Below are positions 43,445 to 52,018 of a stretch of DNA of 64,000 bases, piece by piece (the first letter of the stretch is position 1; every line of letters begins with the position of its first letter). Source of the stretch: Stutzerimonas stutzeri. Lineage in GTDB: Bacteria > Pseudomonadota > Gammaproteobacteria > Pseudomonadales > Pseudomonadaceae. Location of the stretch: assembly GCF_000590475.1 (NCBI RefSeq), contig NZ_CP007441.1, positions 289,581 through 353,580 of the forward strand, given 5' to 3'. The notes under the pieces are model-generated. The model saw nothing but the letters and a program-made list of their open reading frames with translations. It was not told the DNA's origin and searched no databases. The position numbers and the translations under genes are program-made.

Positions 43445-44596
43445 ATGAAACGCTTTGTCGTACTGGATAGTTTTCGCGGTGTTTGTGCGGTTGCGGTGGT
43501 GTTGTTTCATACCCAGATCCTGCTGAGTTTTTCCGAGCTCAGTTTCTTTCGGCACGCTGATTTATTCGTCGAATTCTTTTTCGTACTGAGTGGTTTCGTC
43601 ATGTTCCATGCGTACGGCACCCGCGAGTTCGGCCCGCAGGTGCTGAAACGCTTCGTCATCAGCCGGACGTTTCGCCTGTATCCACTTCACCTGCTGATGC
43701 TAGTGGTATTCATCGGCTTGGAATTCGGCAAGCTCTGGGCGGAGCATCATGGGTTTTCGTTCAACGACCCGGCGTTCAGCGGCAAGACCGCCCCGAGCGA
43801 AATCCTGCCCAACGCCTTGTTGTTGCAGAGCTGGATTAGCAGCTTCAACAGCCTGTCTTTCAATACCCCGGCCTGGAGCATCAGCATCGAGTACTACCTG
43901 TACATGCTGCTGGGCTTGGTGCTGTTGTGCGTCCCGCGTTACTGCGGGCAGATACTGGCGCTGGCCACGCTGGTGTCCTTCGCGGCACTGTACGTCGAGC
44001 TCGATGTAATCAAGCCCTTCATCTGGCGCGGCGCTTCGTGCTTCTTTGCCGGTGCGCTGACTTACCAGCTCTACCGGCGTCTGGAGCCTGCGATTAGCCG
44101 CATGCACGACCAAGCGTTTTTCAATGTGCTCGAGTTGCTCTGCCTGTTGCTGGTGTACCGCACGCTCACCCACGAGACGCCGCATCAGGGCATCATTGCC
44201 AGCCTGCTGTTCTGCCTGGTGGTACTGGTATTTGCCTGTGAGCGGGGGGCTGTGTCGCGATTGCTGCAGCGTCGGGGCTTCGCCCGCCTGGGAGAGTTGT
44301 CCTTCTCCATCTATCTGACCCACGCGGCCGTAATCTTTGCCTTTACCAGTGCCGCGGTGGTGCTGTCCAAACTTACCGGAACGGACTACACCGTCATCCT
44401 GCAGCAAGCCGGCAGTGAACAGATCATGCGTTACATCAGTTCGGGCAGCCTGCTGATAGACGATCTGCTCACCCTTCTGGAGTTGGCGATGGTGCTGGCC
44501 GTATCGACTTTGACGTATCACTACGTCGAGCTGAAGGGCATTGAGGTCGGCCGCCGTCTTGCGCGCAGCGAGTCGCTGCGGTTATCGCAGGTGTGA
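43445..44596 (+). CDS. Acyltransferase family 3 membrane protein
   Basis: A 383-residue integral membrane acyltransferase with about ten helices. The family start LDSFRGVCAVAVVLFHTQ, with the conserved Arg and His, is intact, followed by DLFVEFFFVLSGFVMFHAY, and later FNTPAWSISIEYYLYML and LGELSFSIYLTHAAVIF. These enzymes O-acetylate surface sugars such as O-antigen or exopolysaccharide. The start is uncertain: the ATG here has AGGA too close, and an in-frame ATG 21 bases upstream is an alternative. It diverges from the deacetylase gene, so the pair may add and remove acyl groups from the same polymer. It ends overlapping the curli gene by 15 bases. Confidence 0.86.
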   Translation: MKRFVVLDSFRGVCAVAVVLFHTQILLSFSELSFFRHADLFVEFFFVLSGFVMFHAYGTREFGPQVLKRFVISRTFRLYPLHLLMLVVFIGLEFGKLWAEHHGFSFNDPAFSGKTAPSEILPNALLLQSWISSFNSLSFNTPAWSISIEYYLYMLLGLVLLCVPRYCGQILALATLVSFAALYVELDVIKPFIWRGASCFFAGALTYQLYRRLEPAISRMHDQAFFNVLELLCLLLVYRTLTHETPHQGIIASLLFCLVVLVFACERGAVSRLLQRRGFARLGELSFSIYLTHAAVIFAFTSAAVVLSKLTGTDYTVILQQAGSEQIMRYISSGSLLIDDLLTLLELAMVLAVSTLTYHYVELKGIEVGRRLARSESLRLSQV

Positions 44597-45022
44597 ATCG
44601 GCGCTGACGAACAGTTCGTCGGGTGCTCGCGGTTGTTCCAGCGGCGACGGGGCGGGTTGCGGGGATGCCGGGCTGGTCGGCTGGGTAGCGGGATAGGCCT
44701 GGTGCAGAGGTGTCTGTTCTTCGCCGTCGACGGACCAGGTCAGCGTCGCCTCGATTTGGCTGCCGTCGGACAAGCCGATACGGTTGTTTAGCGGACATTG
44801 CGCCACGGGACCGCTGATCAGCTTGCCCGATTGACGGCTGCGGCTCGTGCCGGCGCGCCCGCTGGTACGCACTTCGAGATGGTAGACGAGCGGGTGGGGT
44901 TCCGGGCTGCTGAAGCACAGCCGCAAGCGCAGCCGGTCATCGTCAGGGCGCAGCTCGAGCTGCGCCTCGACCGGCGCGGCGGTGGTTGTCAGCATTAAAG
45001 TCGCCAGGGTGAGAGCAAACAT
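44582..45022 (-). CDS. CsgC/CsgH-like curli inhibitor or assembly protein
   Basis: A 146-residue secreted protein with a signal peptide of about 20 residues ending VEA. The core has LVYHLEVRTSGRAGTSRSRQSGK, like the Ser-rich strand segment of CsgC and CsgH, small beta-sandwich proteins that prevent amyloid growth in the periplasm. A Pro/Ala/Gln-rich C-terminal tail of about 45 residues is unusual. The position after csgB and csgA agrees with csgBAC order. Sequence identity is weak, so the name is not assigned. Its end overlaps the acyltransferase gene, which runs the other way. Confidence 0.58.
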   Translation of the reverse strand: MFALTLATLMLTTTAAPVEAQLELRPDDDRLRLRLCFSSPEPHPLVYHLEVRTSGRAGTSRSRQSGKLISGPVAQCPLNNRIGLSDGSQIEATLTWSVDGEEQTPLHQAYPATQPTSPASPQPAPSPLEQPRAPDELFVSADSHLR

Positions 45023-45063
45023 GGGTGCACGACCATAGCCAGGTGCGAGTCAGCCGATGCGGC

Positions 45064-45996
45064 TTACTGCTGAACGATCGTGGCAAGGTTGCCGCTGCCC
45101 GTCTGCTGGATCACGGCGTGCATGCCCGCGGCGCTCTGGGTGATTGCCGCCTCGTTTGCCGTCCCGATCTGGCTGACGCGAGCCTCGTTGTATTCGGCCA
45201 ACTGGCGGATCTCGGCCAGGTTGCCGTCGCCGTTCTGCACGACGCTGGCCCGGTTGCCATCGAACCATTGCACCAGTTCGACACTGTTGTCGTTCCCGGT
45301 CGATGAGCCTCTGAAATCATTGTCTCGCCCGCTTTGCTCCACGACCAGCAGATTGTCGTCGCCCGCCTGATTGAACATGACCTCGCCGAACAGCGAGTTC
45401 TGGCTGATCTGCGCACTGTTCCGGTTACCGTTCTGGGCGAGAGTCAGATGGCCGGCATCGCCTTGATCGATGGTGGCGATGTTTTCGTCACCGACCTGGT
45501 AAACAGCCATCTGGGTGCCGTGGTAGATGCCGTCCTGGGTGAAAGTCACCGAATTGTCGTTACCGATCTGACGCGCTTCGGCCTGCGCGAGGCCCTGTTG
45601 GGTAGCGGATACATAGTTGCCGTCACCGATGCTGCTGATCTGCAGTTCATTGGCATACCAAGTCTGCTCGACCTCGACGCGGTTACTTGTGCCCTGCTGA
45701 TACACGCTCGCACTGGCGAAGTGGCTTTCAGGCCCTTGATAGATGGATGCGTCGTTGCCACCGCCGAGCTGCACGAGAGTGGCCTGGTTCGACTCGCCGG
45801 CCTCGAGCTGGTAGATCGCGCCGGTATTGCTCGTACCGTTCTGCCTGATCAGCGCTTCGTTGAGTGAACCGGTCTGGTCGACGAAGGCGGAGTTGTCGGT
45901 GCCGGTCTGATCGATCTGTGCGCTATTGTCGGCATGGAGGTCGCTGGTAGCAGCCAGCAGGAAGGCGAGTGCAACGAGGGGCAGGCGGCTGCGCAT
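45064..45996 (-). CDS. csgA: Major curlin subunit CsgA-like, many repeats
   Basis: A 310-residue amyloid-forming subunit. After a signal peptide of about 22 residues, curlin repeats of about 22-23 residues run through the whole protein on the pattern Q-x-G-x-x-N-x-A-x-I-x-Q (IDQTGTDNSAFVDQTG, LAQNGNRNSAQISQN, VSQIGTANEAAITQSA). I count about a dozen or more units, against five in E. coli CsgA (151 residues). Secreted curli monomers polymerise outside the cell as biofilm fibres. It lies directly after csgB with a 20-base gap, in the same operon as csgD and csgE. Confidence 0.85.
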   Translation of the reverse strand: MRSRLPLVALAFLLAATSDLHADNSAQIDQTGTDNSAFVDQTGSLNEALIRQNGTSNTGAIYQLEAGESNQATLVQLGGGNDASIYQGPESHFASASVYQQGTSNRVEVEQTWYANELQISSIGDGNYVSATQQGLAQAEARQIGNDNSVTFTQDGIYHGTQMAVYQVGDENIATIDQGDAGHLTLAQNGNRNSAQISQNSLFGEVMFNQAGDDNLLVVEQSGRDNDFRGSSTGNDNSVELVQWFDGNRASVVQNGDGNLAEIRQLAEYNEARVSQIGTANEAAITQSAAGMHAVIQQTGSGNLATIVQQ

Positions 45997-46016
45997 GGAA
46001 AATTCCCTTTGTTGTT

Positions 46017-46505
46017 TTAGTAGTGTTGGACGATCTGAATGTGCTGACCGCTTCCGTATTGAATGACACTGCTGCTCAGACCGCTGCCCAGTTGTTCGAT
46101 GCTGGCGTTGTTATTGGCGCCCATCTGGGCGATCGCAGCCTGGTTGTCGCTGCCAATCTGGGTGATGGCGGCCATGTTGCCCTGGCCGATCTGGAGAATG
46201 CTGGCGAGCTGGTTTTCGCCCTGCTGGAGGATGAAGGCCTGCTGATCGCTGCCCTGCTGGACGATGCTGGCCAGCTGGTGCTCGCCGATCTGGCTGAGCT
46301 CGGCCAGATTGTCGTTGCCTTGCTGCAACACTTGAGCGGTCTGGCCGCTGGGCAGCTCCAGCGCAAGTACTGCCGGATTGACGATGCTGAACGAGCTCTC
46401 GGCGAGGTCGGCATTGTCCAGCAGGTCGGCTGCATGAAGCGAGGCGTGTCCGGTGAGCAGAAGGGCGGCGAGCAAGCCGCGGCGAAACAAGGCTAGACGA
46501 TCCAT
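46017..46505 (-). CDS. csgB: Curli nucleator CsgB-like
   Basis: A 162-residue secreted protein with a signal peptide of about 25 residues ending HAA. About five curlin repeats are visible (VLQQGNDNLAELSQIG, IVQQGSDQQAFILQQG, ILQIGQGNMAAITQIG, IAQMGANNNASIEQLG, then the C-terminal unit ending IQIVQHY). The length and the five-repeat structure match CsgB, which anchors and nucleates CsgA fibres at the outer membrane. It is the gene immediately before the larger curlin, which is the usual csgBA order. Confidence 0.82.
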   Translation of the reverse strand: MDRLALFRRGLLAALLLTGHASLHAADLLDNADLAESSFSIVNPAVLALELPSGQTAQVLQQGNDNLAELSQIGEHQLASIVQQGSDQQAFILQQGENQLASILQIGQGNMAAITQIGSDNQAAIAQMGANNNASIEQLGSGLSSSVIQYGSGQHIQIVQHY

Positions 46506-46622
46506 GCGGGCACCTCGAAAGATTGCTCGGATTCTTGACTGAACACGAAGCGGTGAACATCCATCGAACGGTTCAAAGCACCCGCTTCGTGACGAGCGGA
46601 GCGGATTAATCCCTGCGATTGA

Positions 46623-47033
46623 TCAGAGCTCATCGCGATCCATGTCGAAGGTGTCCTGAAGCAGATTCTGCAGTTTGCTGCGGTTGATCTCTTCCAGCAC
46701 GAGCTGTGCCGCTTGCTCGGCAATCGACTCGATCTCGGCGACGTTGGGCTGCAGGAAGCGGCGATAAACGGTGCGCTGACCGTATTCCACCCAAACGAGA
46801 CTGCCCCAGCGTGCCGAGGGGCGTTCACGAATCACCAGGTCATTCTCGAGTTCGCTGGCGTCCTGCAGTTGGAAGCTTAGATAGCGGTGAAAGTCATGGC
46901 CGAAGCGGGTGATCGTGTTATCGATGATCAGGCCGCTCAACTCCGCCTCGGCTTCGGCCTGTTCCTGCGATTCCTGCGCCTGTAGCGGGCCCAGCAGGCT
47001 AAGCAGGACCAGGCCGAGCGTCAGGCGTGACAC
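46623..47033 (-). CDS. csgE: Curli secretion specificity factor CsgE
   Basis: A 136-residue periplasmic protein with a signal peptide of about 20 residues ending LQA. The mature part has the CsgE pattern: LIIDNTITRFGHDFHRYL, WVEYGQRTVYRRFL and EIESIAEQAAQLV. CsgE caps the CsgG pore and selects curli subunits for export. Its start overlaps the csgD end by 13 bases. In the usual csgDEFG operon csgF and csgG would follow, but the next gene here is csgB after 117 bases with no recognisable csgF or csgG, so the pore gene must be elsewhere or absent. Confidence 0.88.
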   Translation of the reverse strand: MSRLTLGLVLLSLLGPLQAQESQEQAEAEAELSGLIIDNTITRFGHDFHRYLSFQLQDASELENDLVIRERPSARWGSLVWVEYGQRTVYRRFLQPNVAEIESIAEQAAQLVLEEINRSKLQNLLQDTFDMDRDEL

Positions 47034-47689
47034 GACTCGGACCAGTCCAGCCTGCCGCGCAGCAGGAACGCCGCTTCGGCACGGTTGGAGGCGCCGATCT
47101 TGCGCAACAGGTTATGGATGTGACTTTTGATGGTGTGCGGGCTCAGGCACAGCTGCTCGGCAATCTCCGCGTTGGACAGGCCCTTGCCGGCCAGGCTGAG
47201 AATTTCACGCTCGCGCAGGGTCAGCGACGGCTTGCTGCCGGCCAGTTGGCGCATGCGCCGCCACTGACTGAGCAATCGCTCGGTCAGTACCCGCGGCAGC
47301 CAGTCGCCACCATCGAGCAATATCTGGATGCCATCGAGCAGGTGTTCGCGGGTGGCGTGGCTGTAAAACACACCGCGAATGCCGGGGTGCTTGTCCACCA
47401 GCTGCTCGGCCTGTTCCGGCGCGATATTGACCAGTGCTACGGGCGTCTGCTCATCGATCCGATCGAGCAGCGTCGAGAGTTGTTCGGTCTGGCTGTTGCC
47501 CGCGTCGACCAGATAGAGGTCGGTGGTCTCTCTGGCGATCTTCTCGAGCCCGGCCAACGCCACGTCCAGTTGAGCCTGTTCGCCAAGAAAGTGTTTGAAG
47601 AACAATCCCAGCAGCTCATTGCCGGTAAGCAGGGTGACGGTAGGCCGGTTACGTTCCTGGTGAGTGAGATCCGCTTCGTCCATGTTCAA
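47021..47689 (-). CDS. csgD: LuxR-family curli regulator CsgD-like
   Basis: A 222-residue regulator with an N-terminal receiver-like domain (TVTLLTGNELLGLFFKHFL, LYLVDAG) and a C-terminal LuxR helix-turn-helix at about residues 155-215: LTLREREILSLAGKGLSNAEI, AEQLCLSPHTIKSHIHNLLRK. This match to FixJ/CsgD proteins and the place before csgE identify it as the curli activator. In other bacteria CsgD responds to c-di-GMP-controlled signals, and this window carries several c-di-GMP enzymes. It is transcribed away from the OPT transporter gene; the 195-base gap probably holds both promoters. Confidence 0.83.
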   Translation of the reverse strand: MNMDEADLTHQERNRPTVTLLTGNELLGLFFKHFLGEQAQLDVALAGLEKIARETTDLYLVDAGNSQTEQLSTLLDRIDEQTPVALVNIAPEQAEQLVDKHPGIRGVFYSHATREHLLDGIQILLDGGDWLPRVLTERLLSQWRRMRQLAGSKPSLTLREREILSLAGKGLSNAEIAEQLCLSPHTIKSHIHNLLRKIGASNRAEAAFLLRGRLDWSESCHA

Positions 47690-47884
47690 TCCTTGGTTTG
47701 GGTGCCGTTATGCCGCGTAGAAAAGTTACTAAACGACCGGCATGGAATGATGAAGTTCAGCGTTCACGCTGCGATTGAGGGCCGATCTGCGCTGGCTTGA
47801 CGATAAGCCGACGAGTGGTTGATTAAACGATCGGCTTGAGTAGATGGACTAAGGTGAGTCAATCACCCATACGATGGAGCCGGC

Positions 47885-49585
47885 ATGAGCGAAGCCCCAC
47901 GCGAACTCACCCTCCGTGCGTTGCTCACCGGCTTGTTGCTCGGTGCGTTGTTAACCCCTTCCAACGTCTACTCCGGGTTGAAGATCGGCTGGTCGTTCAA
48001 CATGTCGATCATCGCGTTGCTGGTCGGCTTCGCGTTCTGGCAGAGCCTCGGGCGAGCCTTGCGCCTGCCTGCCTGGTCGCTCCACGAGAGCAATATCAAC
48101 CAGACCGCCGCGTCGTCTGCCGCCTCGATCATCTCCAGCGGTCTGGTGGCTCCGATACCTGCCTACACGCTGATCACCGGTCAGCAATTGGATACGTTGC
48201 CGTTGATGGCCTGGGTATTCTCGGTGAGCTTTCTCGGCATCTGGGTGGCCTGGTATCTGCGGCCGTCGCTGATCGTCGAAGGTGGGTTGCGGTTCCCCGA
48301 GGGGATGGCAACGTTGGCGACCATGCAGCAGATCTACAGCCACGGCGCCGAAGCGACGAGACGTCTGTTGGTGCTCAGCGCCGCCGCATTGCTGGCGGCG
48401 CTGAGCAAGCTGGTCGATAGCCTGCTGTGGTCGTTGCCGCGCTGGGCTCCGGGGGCTCAGCTGGAGCGTCTGACGTTCAGCCTGGAGCCATCACTGCTGC
48501 TGCTGGGCTTCGGTGGGATCATCGGGCTGCGGGTCGGGCTGTCGCTGATGCTCGGCGCCGTACTGGCCTGGGGACTGCTCTCGCCCTGGCTGATCGCCGA
48601 AGGGCTGGTGGTGATGCCGGCGGATGCCAGCGGGCCGCAGTTCGCCTTGTTGATCGAGTGGCTGCTCTGGCCGGGTGTCAGCCTGATGGTATGTGCCACC
48701 TTGACGTCTCTTGGCTTGCGCATGTTGCGCGCGCGCCGGGAGCAATCGACACGCCCTTTGAAGCCGGCTCGACCCAACGCCGTGCCGCTGTTCGGGCTGA
48801 CGTTAGCCGCGGTGTTGGTGGTGATCATGCAGATGACGCTGTTCGATATCCATCCGTTTATGGCGGCGTTGTCCATCCCGCTGGCCGTCCTGCTGGCCAT
48901 GGTGGCGGCGCGGGTGGTAGGTAGCACGGGCATTCCTCCTATCGGCGCCATCGGTCAGTTGTCACAACTAAGCTTTGGCGTGATCGCACCCGGCCAGGTA
49001 GCGATCAATCTGATGAGCGCCAACACCGCTGGCGGTGCGGCGGGGCAGTGCACCGATCTGCTCAACGACTTCAAGGTCGGCCACGCCATCGGCGCGGCGC
49101 CGTCGCGCCAGGCCGTCGCGCAATGCTTTGGGATCCTGGTTGGCAGTCTGGTCGGGGTAGTCGTCTACCAGTTGTTGATTCCCGATCCGCAGGCGATGTT
49201 GATCACCACCGAGTGGCCAGCGCCTGCGGTGGCCACCTGGAAGGCCGTGGCTGAAGCCCTTACGGCCGGATTGGGTTCGATCGGCACCGACATACGCTGG
49301 GCAATGGTGGCCGGTGCATTGACCGGCATCGGTCTGGGAGCGCTGGAAGGCCTGTTGCCAATGGCGCGGTTGCGCTGGCTGCCGAGTTCCGCGGCATTGG
49401 GGCTGGCCTTCATCATCCCTGCATCGATATCGCTGATGATGGCGTTCGGCGCGCTACTGGCCTGGCTGTTTGCGGCGCGCTGGGGCGGCCTAGCCGAGCG
49501 ATTCGTGATCGTGGCGGCCGCTGGGCTAGTCGCCGGAGAGAGTATGGCCGGGGTGGGAATATCGCTGTGGCAGTTGCTGCGCTGA
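47885..49585 (+). CDS. OPT family oligopeptide/metal-chelate transporter
   Basis: A 566-residue polytopic permease of the OPT superfamily, with about fourteen hydrophobic segments. The first block GALLTPSNVYSGLKIGWSFNMSII is the family signature, and NINQTAASSAASIISSGLVAPIPA follows. The later SANTAGGAAGQCTDLLNDFKVG and FGVIAPGQVA are also typical. OPT members import small peptides or metal-chelate complexes. It is a lone gene, divergent from the curli regulator. The substrate cannot be told. Confidence 0.88.
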   Translation: MSEAPRELTLRALLTGLLLGALLTPSNVYSGLKIGWSFNMSIIALLVGFAFWQSLGRALRLPAWSLHESNINQTAASSAASIISSGLVAPIPAYTLITGQQLDTLPLMAWVFSVSFLGIWVAWYLRPSLIVEGGLRFPEGMATLATMQQIYSHGAEATRRLLVLSAAALLAALSKLVDSLLWSLPRWAPGAQLERLTFSLEPSLLLLGFGGIIGLRVGLSLMLGAVLAWGLLSPWLIAEGLVVMPADASGPQFALLIEWLLWPGVSLMVCATLTSLGLRMLRARREQSTRPLKPARPNAVPLFGLTLAAVLVVIMQMTLFDIHPFMAALSIPLAVLLAMVAARVVGSTGIPPIGAIGQLSQLSFGVIAPGQVAINLMSANTAGGAAGQCTDLLNDFKVGHAIGAAPSRQAVAQCFGILVGSLVGVVVYQLLIPDPQAMLITTEWPAPAVATWKAVAEALTAGLGSIGTDIRWAMVAGALTGIGLGALEGLLPMARLRWLPSSAALGLAFIIPASISLMMAFGALLAWLFAARWGGLAERFVIVAAAGLVAGESMAGVGISLWQLLR

Positions 49586-49793
49586 AGTACGCACAGCGTT
49601 TCGGAGGGGCGACGTGCTGGAAGGGCGACGAACGGTCATGGCTACGGTTTTTCGACGAACGGTCAACTTCACTGGAACGCTGCTGGCACGGCGCTTTGAA
49701 CCGTTTGAGGACGGAATTCAACGGCGTTCGATGCAACCCCTGCGCCCGCCGGATGCCGGAATAGATGTAACCCATGGGATAAGGAGATTGCAC

Positions 49794-50108
49794 ATGCAAA
49801 TGACAAAATTAGCTGCTTTAACTCTGGCTGGTCTGATGTCCACGGGTGTTTTCGCAGCGGGCACAACCGACAACGACAGTGCCACCAGCGGCGAAACCAA
49901 GCAGGAGTCGATGGATGGCAAAACCACTGATGACACCAACCGCTCGGGCATGACCACCGGTGCAGGCACTACCACTGAAACCGGCGCCGAAGCGGGACCT
50001 GGCACGGGCACCGGCACCAGCGTGGGCAACACCACGGGTACTGGTAACAGCGCAACCGGGTCAGGAACCGGATCCGGCACTGGCGGCTCTGGTGGCACGG
50101 GCAACTGA
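49794..50108 (+). CDS. Small secreted Thr/Gly-rich low-complexity protein
   Basis: A 104-residue protein: signal peptide of about 22 residues ending VFA, then an acidic Thr/Ser/Asp/Glu part and a Gly-Thr-Ser-rich tail (TGTGTSVGNTTGTG, GSGTGGSGGTGN). A clear AAGGAG ribosome site precedes the ATG and a strong terminator follows, so the gene is real. No domain is recognisable. Such proteins may be disordered spacers or surface-associated. The 208 bases upstream, after the OPT gene, hold nothing else I can assign. Confidence 0.65.
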   Translation: MQMTKLAALTLAGLMSTGVFAAGTTDNDSATSGETKQESMDGKTTDDTNRSGMTTGAGTTTETGAEAGPGTGTGTSVGNTTGTGNSATGSGTGSGTGGSGGTGN

Positions 50109-50128
50109 TGCGGTGCAGCCAGATGATG

Positions 50129-50158
50129 AAAGCCCCGGCCCATGGCCGGGGCTTTTTG
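50129..50158 (+). terminator. Intrinsic terminator of the Thr/Gly-rich protein gene
   Basis: A perfect AGCCCCGGCC-CAT-GGCCGGGGCT stem followed by TTTTTGC, 22 bases after the stop codon. Confidence 0.92.
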
Positions 50159-50236
50159 CTTTTAGGCAGCGCTGACGCCTGGCGACCTGATTCGCTGTAG
50201 CGCGATGCGCCCGAGTTGCCTTTCAGGAGGTGATCT

Positions 50237-50527
50237 ATGGACCTGCGTTTTCCAATTTTCGCGGCAAGTCTGGTGCTGGCATCTGCCGCGCTGGCGACCG
50301 GCACCGGTCCTACCCTGCCGGAAAAAAGCCGCGAGCATCCGCTGGACAATCGTGAGCCACAAGACGTCATTGAGCGCCCGGATGCCGACTCGCGCCAGCC
50401 ACGCCCGCCCACGCTTGAGGCGCCGCCCGCAATAGAGCCGGTCGAGCCCATCGAGCGCCGATCCCCTTCGGAACGACCCGAGCGCCGCGACACGGGTGCT
50501 GGCGCCAATCTCGCACCTGCCAATTGA
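50237..50527 (+). CDS. Small secreted Pro/Glu/Arg-rich protein
   Basis: A 96-residue protein with a signal peptide of about 20 residues ending ALA, followed by a charged low-complexity region rich in Pro, Glu and Arg (LDNREPQDVIERPDAD, PPAIEPVEPIERRSPSERP). A strong AGGAGGTGATCT ribosome site precedes the ATG, which supports translation. No cysteine, repeat domain or known family is recognised. It ends at a shared bidirectional terminator with serA. Function unknown; a disordered periplasmic protein is likely. Confidence 0.62.
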   Translation: MDLRFPIFAASLVLASAALATGTGPTLPEKSREHPLDNREPQDVIERPDADSRQPRPPTLEAPPAIEPVEPIERRSPSERPERRDTGAGANLAPAN

Positions 50528-50546
50528 TGCCTAACTGATAGCAATG

Positions 50547-50574
50547 AAAAAGGGAGGCCGAAGCCTCCCTTTTT
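50547..50574. terminator. Bidirectional intrinsic terminator between the Pro-rich gene and serA
   Basis: A symmetrical hairpin AAAAAGGGAGGC-CGAA-GCCTCCCTTTTT. It has a T-run in both directions, and it lies between the convergent ends of the Pro-rich protein gene (plus) and serA (minus). Confidence 0.92.
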
Positions 50575-50589
50575 CATTCTGCGTTCTGC

Positions 50590-51819
50590 TTAGAACAGAA
50601 CGCGGCTGCGGATGGTGCCGTTGACCTGCTGGAGCTTCTCCAAGGCCAGATCGGAATATTCCGCATCGACGTCGATCACCACATAACCGACGCGCTCGTT
50701 GGTCTGCAGGAATTGACCGGCAATGTTGATACCGTTCTCTGCAAACACGCGGTTGATCTCGCTCATCACACCCGGAACGTTCTCGTGGATGTGCAGCAAA
50801 CGGTGCTTGCCCGGATGCGATGGCAGCGCCACTTCCGGGAAGTTGACCGAAGACACCGAGGTGCCGTTGTCGCTGTATTTGACCAGCTTCTCTGCGACTT
50901 CCAGGCCAATGTTGGCTTGGGCCTCGGCAGTGGAGCCGCCGATGTGCGGGGTGAGAATGACATTGTCCAGGCCGCGCAGTGGGCTCTCGAACTCTTCATC
51001 GTTGGAGCGAGGCTCGACCGGGAACACGTCGATGGCAGCGCCAATCAGGTGCTTGTCCTTGACCGCGTCGGCCAGGGCCTGAAGGTCCACCACCGTGCCG
51101 CGCGCGGCGTTGATCAGGATGCCGCCCTTCTTGATTGCGCGAATCTCGTCGGCGCCCATCATCATCTGGGTCGCAGGCGTTTCCGGCACGTGCAGGGTGA
51201 CGATGTCGGACATGCCGAGCAGTTCATGCAGCGAGCCGATCTGCTGGGCGTTACCCAGTGGCAGCTTGGTGACCACGTCGTAGAAGAGCACCTGCATGCC
51301 CAGGCTCTCGGCGAGCACGGACAGCTGTGTGCCGATCGAGCCGTAACCAATGATGCCGAGCTTCTTGCCGCGGATCTCGAAGGAGTTGGCCGCCGACTTG
51401 ATCCAGCCGCCACGGTGGCAGGACGCATTCTTTTCGGGGATGCCGCGAAGCAGCAGGATGGCTTCGGCCAGCACCAGTTCGGCTACCGAACGGGTGTTGG
51501 AGTAGGGCGCGTTGAATACCGCGATGCCGCGCTCGCGAGCGGCATTGAGGTTGACTTGGTTGGTACCGATGCAGAAGCAGCCGACGGCGATGAGTTTCTT
51601 TGCGGCGTCGAAGACGCTCTCGGTGAGCTGGGTCCGGGAACGGATACCGATGAAATGCGCTTCGGCGATCTTTTCCTTCAGTTCGGCGTCGGGCAGCGAG
51701 CCGGTCAGGTACTCGATGTTGGAGTAGCCGGCAGCCTTGAGCGTATCCACGGCAGTTTGGTGGACACCTTCAAGGAGAAGGAAACGTATCTTGCTCTTGT
51801 CGAGAGAGGTCTGGCTCAT
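50590..51819 (-). CDS. serA: D-3-phosphoglycerate dehydrogenase
   Basis: A 409-residue SerA of the E. coli-like type. It oxidises 3-phosphoglycerate to 3-phosphohydroxypyruvate, the first step of serine synthesis, and can also reduce 2-oxoglutarate to D-2-hydroxyglutarate. The NAD-binding motif is GIIGYGSIGTQLS near residue 155, the catalytic Arg is in INAARGTVVD, and the His is in LTPHIGGSTAEA near residue 292. An ACT domain ends the protein (NVPGVMSEINRVFAENGINI). It starts at MSQTSLDK. It is divergent from the D-2-hydroxyglutarate dehydrogenase gene, and both promoters lie in the 199-base gap. Confidence 0.95.
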   Translation of the reverse strand: MSQTSLDKSKIRFLLLEGVHQTAVDTLKAAGYSNIEYLTGSLPDAELKEKIAEAHFIGIRSRTQLTESVFDAAKKLIAVGCFCIGTNQVNLNAARERGIAVFNAPYSNTRSVAELVLAEAILLLRGIPEKNASCHRGGWIKSAANSFEIRGKKLGIIGYGSIGTQLSVLAESLGMQVLFYDVVTKLPLGNAQQIGSLHELLGMSDIVTLHVPETPATQMMMGADEIRAIKKGGILINAARGTVVDLQALADAVKDKHLIGAAIDVFPVEPRSNDEEFESPLRGLDNVILTPHIGGSTAEAQANIGLEVAEKLVKYSDNGTSVSSVNFPEVALPSHPGKHRLLHIHENVPGVMSEINRVFAENGINIAGQFLQTNERVGYVVIDVDAEYSDLALEKLQQVNGTIRSRVLF

Positions 51820-52018
51820 CTGCGTAAAACCTTTAGGCCGGAAAAGAGTACTGATGTGTCCAGCGAAGGCTGGCCGAACCGGGTGACAGCGGTGTCGGGA
51901 AGTCTGCCGAGGCACGTTTCAAAGGGGGGCGTATGCTAGCATATGGGCCCTCCGAAACACCTATATCCCGAGCTGAAGCGTACTCAGGATGACCATGAAT
52001 CGAATGAGAGTTCCCATG

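Noticed and set aside
50713..51939. A 408-codon plus-strand frame
   Set aside because: It is antisense to serA; the composition is typical of a complementary-frame artefact.
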